NCBI GenBank assembly: GCA_001787455.1
Contig: MFXA01000037.1
Location: forward strand, 3,333-20,953
From: Candidatus Peregrinibacteria bacterium RIFCSPLOWO2_01_FULL_39_12
GTDB lineage: Bacteria > Patescibacteriota > Gracilibacteria > UBA1369 > LOWO2-01-FULL-3
Direction: 5' to 3'
DNA length: 17,621 bases
Positions 14,856-17,621 of the stretch are shown here, piece by piece. Every line of letters starts with the position of its first letter. Positions within the stretch are counted from its first letter, which is position 1. A model generated the notes under the pieces. It had not been told where the DNA came from. It saw only the letters and a program-made list of their open reading frames with translations, and did no database searches. A program made the translations under genes and the position numbers.

Positions 14856-15366
14856 AAATTTTGGATATTTTATTTTCTTTTGGAATTGTTTCTTTGGGAA
14901 TCCATGTGCCTATGGAAAATGCGTATGAAACTATCTTAGTCCCTTTTTTTAATTCCTGATCGAATTTTTTTTGAAATTTGGCGAGAGTTTTTGGCATCAT
15001 GTAGCATATGATTATATCGGCATCGCTTAGATTATGTCTTTGGAAATTTGATCTTATAATTTTACCTTTCCATTTGAAAATCCATTGCCGCAATTTTGCC
15101 AGAAAAAACACAAATGGATCCATTTCAAATCCCGTTGCTTTTGCGCCGTATTTTTTTTCCGCAAAATGTACGAATCTTCCATCTCCCGCGCCGATATCAT
15201 ACATTGTATCGCCTTTTTTTATTTTTGCGGCTTTTAAAACTTTATGTACGGCAGTCATAGGTGTTGGAACAAACGGTCCTCCTCCAAAAATTGTAATGTA
15301 GAATGATATTGTTAGAAGGATTGTGATTGTTACTACTATGAGTAAAAGAATTGTGCTAAATATCAT
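14839..15366 (-). CDS. Membrane-anchored class I SAM methyltransferase, FAM173/ATPSCKMT-like
   Basis: 175 residues: an N-terminal transmembrane helix (about 3-27), a GGGPFVPTP segment (28-36), then a compact Rossmann methyltransferase fold. SAM motif I is YDIGAGDGRFVHFA (56-69) and E81 in GFEMDPF is the acidic residue expected to bind the SAM ribose. The strand DIIICYMMPKT (117-127) holds the post-motif region, and GTKIVSYAF..GTWIP (142-157) ends it. The PFVPT element before motif I, the GDGR loop, the GxExxP segment and the Ser-x-x-(F)-x-x-W-x-P ending match my memory of eukaryotic FAM173 lysine methyltransferases and their prokaryotic relatives. The substrate here is unknown. It is convergent with comEC and downstream of the large unknown gene. 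Confidence 0.82.
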   Translation of the reverse strand: MIFSTILLLIVVTITILLTISFYITIFGGGPFVPTPMTAVHKVLKAAKIKKGDTMYDIGAGDGRFVHFAEKKYGAKATGFEMDPFVFFLAKLRQWIFKWKGKIIRSNFQRHNLSDADIIICYMMPKTLAKFQKKFDQELKKGTKIVSYAFSIGTWIPKETIPKENKISKIFIYEK

Positions 15367-15386
15367 GGTATTAATTTTATGCTCTT

Positions 15387-15414
15387 ATTATATATGGTGT
15401 TTTTGCGTAAGCAA
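15387..15414 (-). promoter_or_regulatory. Candidate sigma-70 promoter for the methyltransferase gene
   Basis: Read on the minus strand, TTGCTT (15414-15409) and a perfect TATAAT (15392-15387) are 16 bp apart. Transcription would start near 15380, giving a leader of about 14 nt before the ATG at 15366. The -35 box matches at only 3 of 6 positions. A small hairpin, TTTGC-GTAA-GCAAA on the plus strand (15402-15415), overlaps the -35 box. The remainder of the 15367-15447 gap shows a GCTACT direct repeat and nothing else I can name. Confidence 0.45.
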
Positions 15415-15447
15415 ATCTCGCTACTCTCTCAATAGGGTTTGGCTACT

Positions 15448-17621
15448 TCAGGCTTTTTGTTTTAATTTTTCGTGGCGTTTTTTGTCTATAAGTTCTTTTG
15501 CTTTTCGTCTTGCAGCTATTTGGTTGTTTAGGTCGTACGGTTTTTCTTTAGAACCTTCTTGAGAAGGTGTTTTTGCTTGGACTTTATCTAAAGTTTTGTC
15601 TGTCAATTTTCTTTCTAATTCTTCCAGCTGTTCTTTGTGAATCACTTCGGCTTCTTTTGCGGAAATTATTCTTCCTGATTTGTCTTCCAAATTTACATGG
15701 CTGAAGCCTTCTTTTGTGTCGATTTTTGCCTGTTCTTCATATGTTTTTTCTTTGGCGTGGCGGAGATCTTCTTCATACATTCCATCTTCATCAAAATAGA
15801 TGCTTTCAATTTCTTCTCCTGTTCCTTCTTCATCCAATACGTATTCTTCTCCCATTTGGCTGTAAGCATCTTCCGTTAGATCTTCTTCAATTGACCCTGT
15901 TTCAGTTTTATCCAATGATTCTATTTTTGCTCGTTCGTGGGCGTCTTCCTTGTTGTCGTGTCTTTGTGCGCTTATTTTTGCACCTTTGATATTCAATGTT
16001 TTTATTTGTTCTTCTTCTATCGATTCCTGCATTTCGGTATCTGATCCCACTATTTCTTCCATTTCGCGTTCAATCTCTTTCTCCGCAGAATCCTTACGTT
16101 TTTTCCCGCTGCCGAATTCCTTCATGTATCTTGCGGTTGTTTCCATCCAGAATAAAATTTTTGGATTGTCGGGATCTGTTTCATTATATTCAAGCAGGAG
16201 CTTCATGGCTTCCGCCGCCTGATTCCCGTTTAAAAGTTCCGTTACTGCGCTTACAGTTTCCTGTAGATGAGGAGCGTCTTCTTTTTGTTTTTCTTTATCA
16301 CTGTCTTTTTTGGATTCTTTCACTCCCACTTTCTTTTTTAGCGCTTTTTCTCTTGATTGTTCCGCTGTTTGCTTTTCAATTTCCCTCCTAAGTTCTCCGT
16401 GTACTTTTTGTCTGGCCGTCCAACCTTCTTCATCGTACCTGTTTTGCCATTCCTGAATTTCTTCATCTGTGATTGATGAATTTATCCCTTTTAATTTTTT
16501 TGTGTCTGCTACGAACTGGTTTCGTCTTTCTTTATATGCGGCAAGATTTTTATGTTTTTCGCTTGTGGTTGTGGAAATCAAAAGTTCATATGCTTTTTTC
16601 AATGCTTTCAGGTCGCCCGGTTTATGATTTTCCGGATTTTTGAAGTTTTCTTCGTCTTCAAAAAATTCTTTGTATTTTTCCCGGGTTGATTCGGCAATTA
16701 TATTTTGGCTTGCTGCTACGTCTATTTTAGCGTGGGCGGCTTTGATGGTAAGTTCTTTTTGCATTTTTTCTTTGTCTTCAGATTTTTCTACCAATCTTTC
16801 ATGTTCCTTAAGCGCGGCTTGTTTTTCAATAAAATCGAGTTCCTCAAAGCTTCCCATCGCGGAAGCAAATCCTTCTTTGTTATCCCCGTAAATTTCTGCA
16901 AGGTCTCTTGCAAGGTCAGCTTCATTTTCCACTAAACGTTCCCAATGGATTACCGATTCTGTACGGGTTTGTATGTCATATTCTTTGTAGTCGGTAAGAA
17001 TATGTCTTTTTGATTTCTCACTCATTTTTCTGATAGTGATGCCATTTACCGTTGTTCGTGAGTCGAGATGTACAAATGCTTCAGCTTCCTGTTTCGCTAT
17101 ATTTTTCGCTTGTAATAAATTTCTTTGGATTTCTTCCGGATTTTTCGCCATCAAATTTTCTTTCATCATCTTCCGTATTATTTTTTGAGAATAAAATCCA
17201 GTATCTTTAACTGTGTCAAAATGAGTTTCCATTTCTTCAATTGCTTTTCTGAAAGATTGTCTTTCGCTTAATCCTTCCTGCTTTATGTAATCCGATTCAA
17301 GAGGGCTGCTTATGCCATATTTTTTGAAGGTGGTTTCGAGTCGGAAAAATTCTGTTCTGCGCGGGGCAAGACCGTCTCTGTCGAAAGTTTCTTTCCCTTC
17401 AAGTCTTTTAATAATTTCTTTTAAGGCTTTTACGGTTGGTGTTTTTTGGCACTGTTCGCGGAACCATGCTTTGAATCCGTCTATTTCGCTTTCGCCGATG
17501 AACCTGCTGTTATCATTGCATATTTTGTCGAACTCTTTTTGATGTTCCAAAAGTTTTGGATCGTTTGGAGGAAGTGTTACGCTTTCTTCTTTTTCTTTTT
17601 TGGCGGCGTCTTCTTTCTCTT
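15448..17621 (-). CDS. Large charged helical protein of unknown function, 5'-truncated by the window edge
   Basis: I do not recognise this protein. At least 723 codons are visible; the frame stays open to the right edge (reading ..EKEDAAKKEKEESVTLPP before the TTG at 17550), so the real start is outside. It is rich in E, K, D, A and Q, has no hydrophobic segment or signal peptide in the visible part, and is predicted by eye to be mostly helix and coiled coil. Counting from the TTG, a helical region (about 22-400) is followed by a Lys/Glu linker (400-428) and a TPR-like helix pair (431-479, ELLNGNQAAEAMKLLLEYN). An acidic region (490-625) comes next, and the C-terminus is basic (675-700). It ends in TGA. 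A cytoplasmic scaffold or filament role is possible but unsupported. Confidence 0.75.
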   Translation of the reverse strand, partial: EKEDAAKKEKEESVTLPPNDPKLLEHQKEFDKICNDNSRFIGESEIDGFKAWFREQCQKTPTVKALKEIIKRLEGKETFDRDGLAPRRTEFFRLETTFKKYGISSPLESDYIKQEGLSERQSFRKAIEEMETHFDTVKDTGFYSQKIIRKMMKENLMAKNPEEIQRNLLQAKNIAKQEAEAFVHLDSRTTVNGITIRKMSEKSKRHILTDYKEYDIQTRTESVIHWERLVENEADLARDLAEIYGDNKEGFASAMGSFEELDFIEKQAALKEHERLVEKSEDKEKMQKELTIKAAHAKIDVAASQNIIAESTREKYKEFFEDEENFKNPENHKPGDLKALKKAYELLISTTTSEKHKNLAAYKERRNQFVADTKKLKGINSSITDEEIQEWQNRYDEEGWTARQKVHGELRREIEKQTAEQSREKALKKKVGVKESKKDSDKEKQKEDAPHLQETVSAVTELLNGNQAAEAMKLLLEYNETDPDNPKILFWMETTARYMKEFGSGKKRKDSAEKEIEREMEEIVGSDTEMQESIEEEQIKTLNIKGAKISAQRHDNKEDAHERAKIESLDKTETGSIEEDLTEDAYSQMGEEYVLDEEGTGEEIESIYFDEDGMYEEDLRHAKEKTYEEQAKIDTKEGFSHVNLEDKSGRIISAKEAEVIHKEQLEELERKLTDKTLDKVQAKTPSQEGSKEKPYDLNNQIAARRKAKELIDKKRHEKLKQKA

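Noticed and set aside
15402..15415. TTTGC-GTAA-GCAAA hairpin as a terminator for the large minus-strand gene
   Set aside because: The stem is only 5 bp, there is no U-tract on either strand, and it overlaps the -35 of the candidate methyltransferase promoter.
15697..16391. Plus-strand hydrophobic reading frames opposite the large charged protein
   Set aside because: Antisense of Glu/Lys codons gives Phe/Leu/Ser-rich frames, which mimic membrane proteins; no start site or family match is seen.
1..17621. CRISPR arrays, tRNA, rRNA, insertion sequences or prophage genes
   Set aside because: No regularly spaced direct repeats, cloverleaf with CCA end, rRNA-like segment, transposase or integrase motif was found on either strand by reading.

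Overview
The window looks like a moderately AT-rich bacterial chromosome from a lineage with Gram-positive-like envelope genes (an SLH-domain surface protein, an LCP ligase, MraY, a DacA-type carboxypeptidase) but compact operons, few Shine-Dalgarno sites and a reduced gene style. A Patescibacteria/CPR member, perhaps Peregrinibacteria-like, is my best guess. This is inference from gene content, since no rRNA or tRNA is present. TGA ends at least three genes (sigma factor, mraY and the large right-edge gene), so the standard bacterial code applies. That argues against the UGA=Gly lineages Gracilibacteria and Absconditabacteria.

Left part, plus strand (1-6748): the 3' portion of rsmH is followed by a short ftsL-like gene, the start of a division/cell-wall (dcw) cluster that then stops. 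A 203-bp structured intergenic region leads into a tight three-gene carbon module: DhnA/FbaB-type class I aldolase, GAPDH and class I fructose-1,6-bisphosphatase. The GAPDH carries residues expected of an NADP-using enzyme, so the module looks gluconeogenic. Next come an ECF-type sigma factor and a 639-residue membrane protein with a FecR domain, a likely anti-sigma/sensor partner. Two hairpins lie between them.

Middle part, minus strand (6895-13588): a compact five-gene run transcribed right to left. It encodes an SLH/CAP surface protein, an LCP-family glycopolymer ligase, an RsuA/RluB-type pseudouridine synthase, a D,D-carboxypeptidase and MraY. Neighbours overlap or are 1-3 nt apart, which suggests one transcript that joins peptidoglycan precursor synthesis, peptidoglycan trimming and attachment of wall polymers to which SLH proteins bind. 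A 124-bp imperfect palindrome fills the convergent junction between this run and the FecR gene.

Right part (13589-17621): a divergent, T-tract-rich intergenic region precedes a channel-only ComEC protein (plus strand). Its 3' end overlaps the 3' end of a membrane-anchored methyltransferase (minus strand) that resembles the eukaryotic FAM173/ATPSCKMT lysine methyltransferases. The right edge holds the 3' part of a very large, highly charged, helical protein of unknown function that runs out of the window.

The least-described items are the FAM173-like methyltransferase, the 124-bp palindrome, the tandem CAP domains with a degenerate second copy, the NADP-type GAPDH in a gluconeogenic triad, and the large unknown coiled-coil protein.
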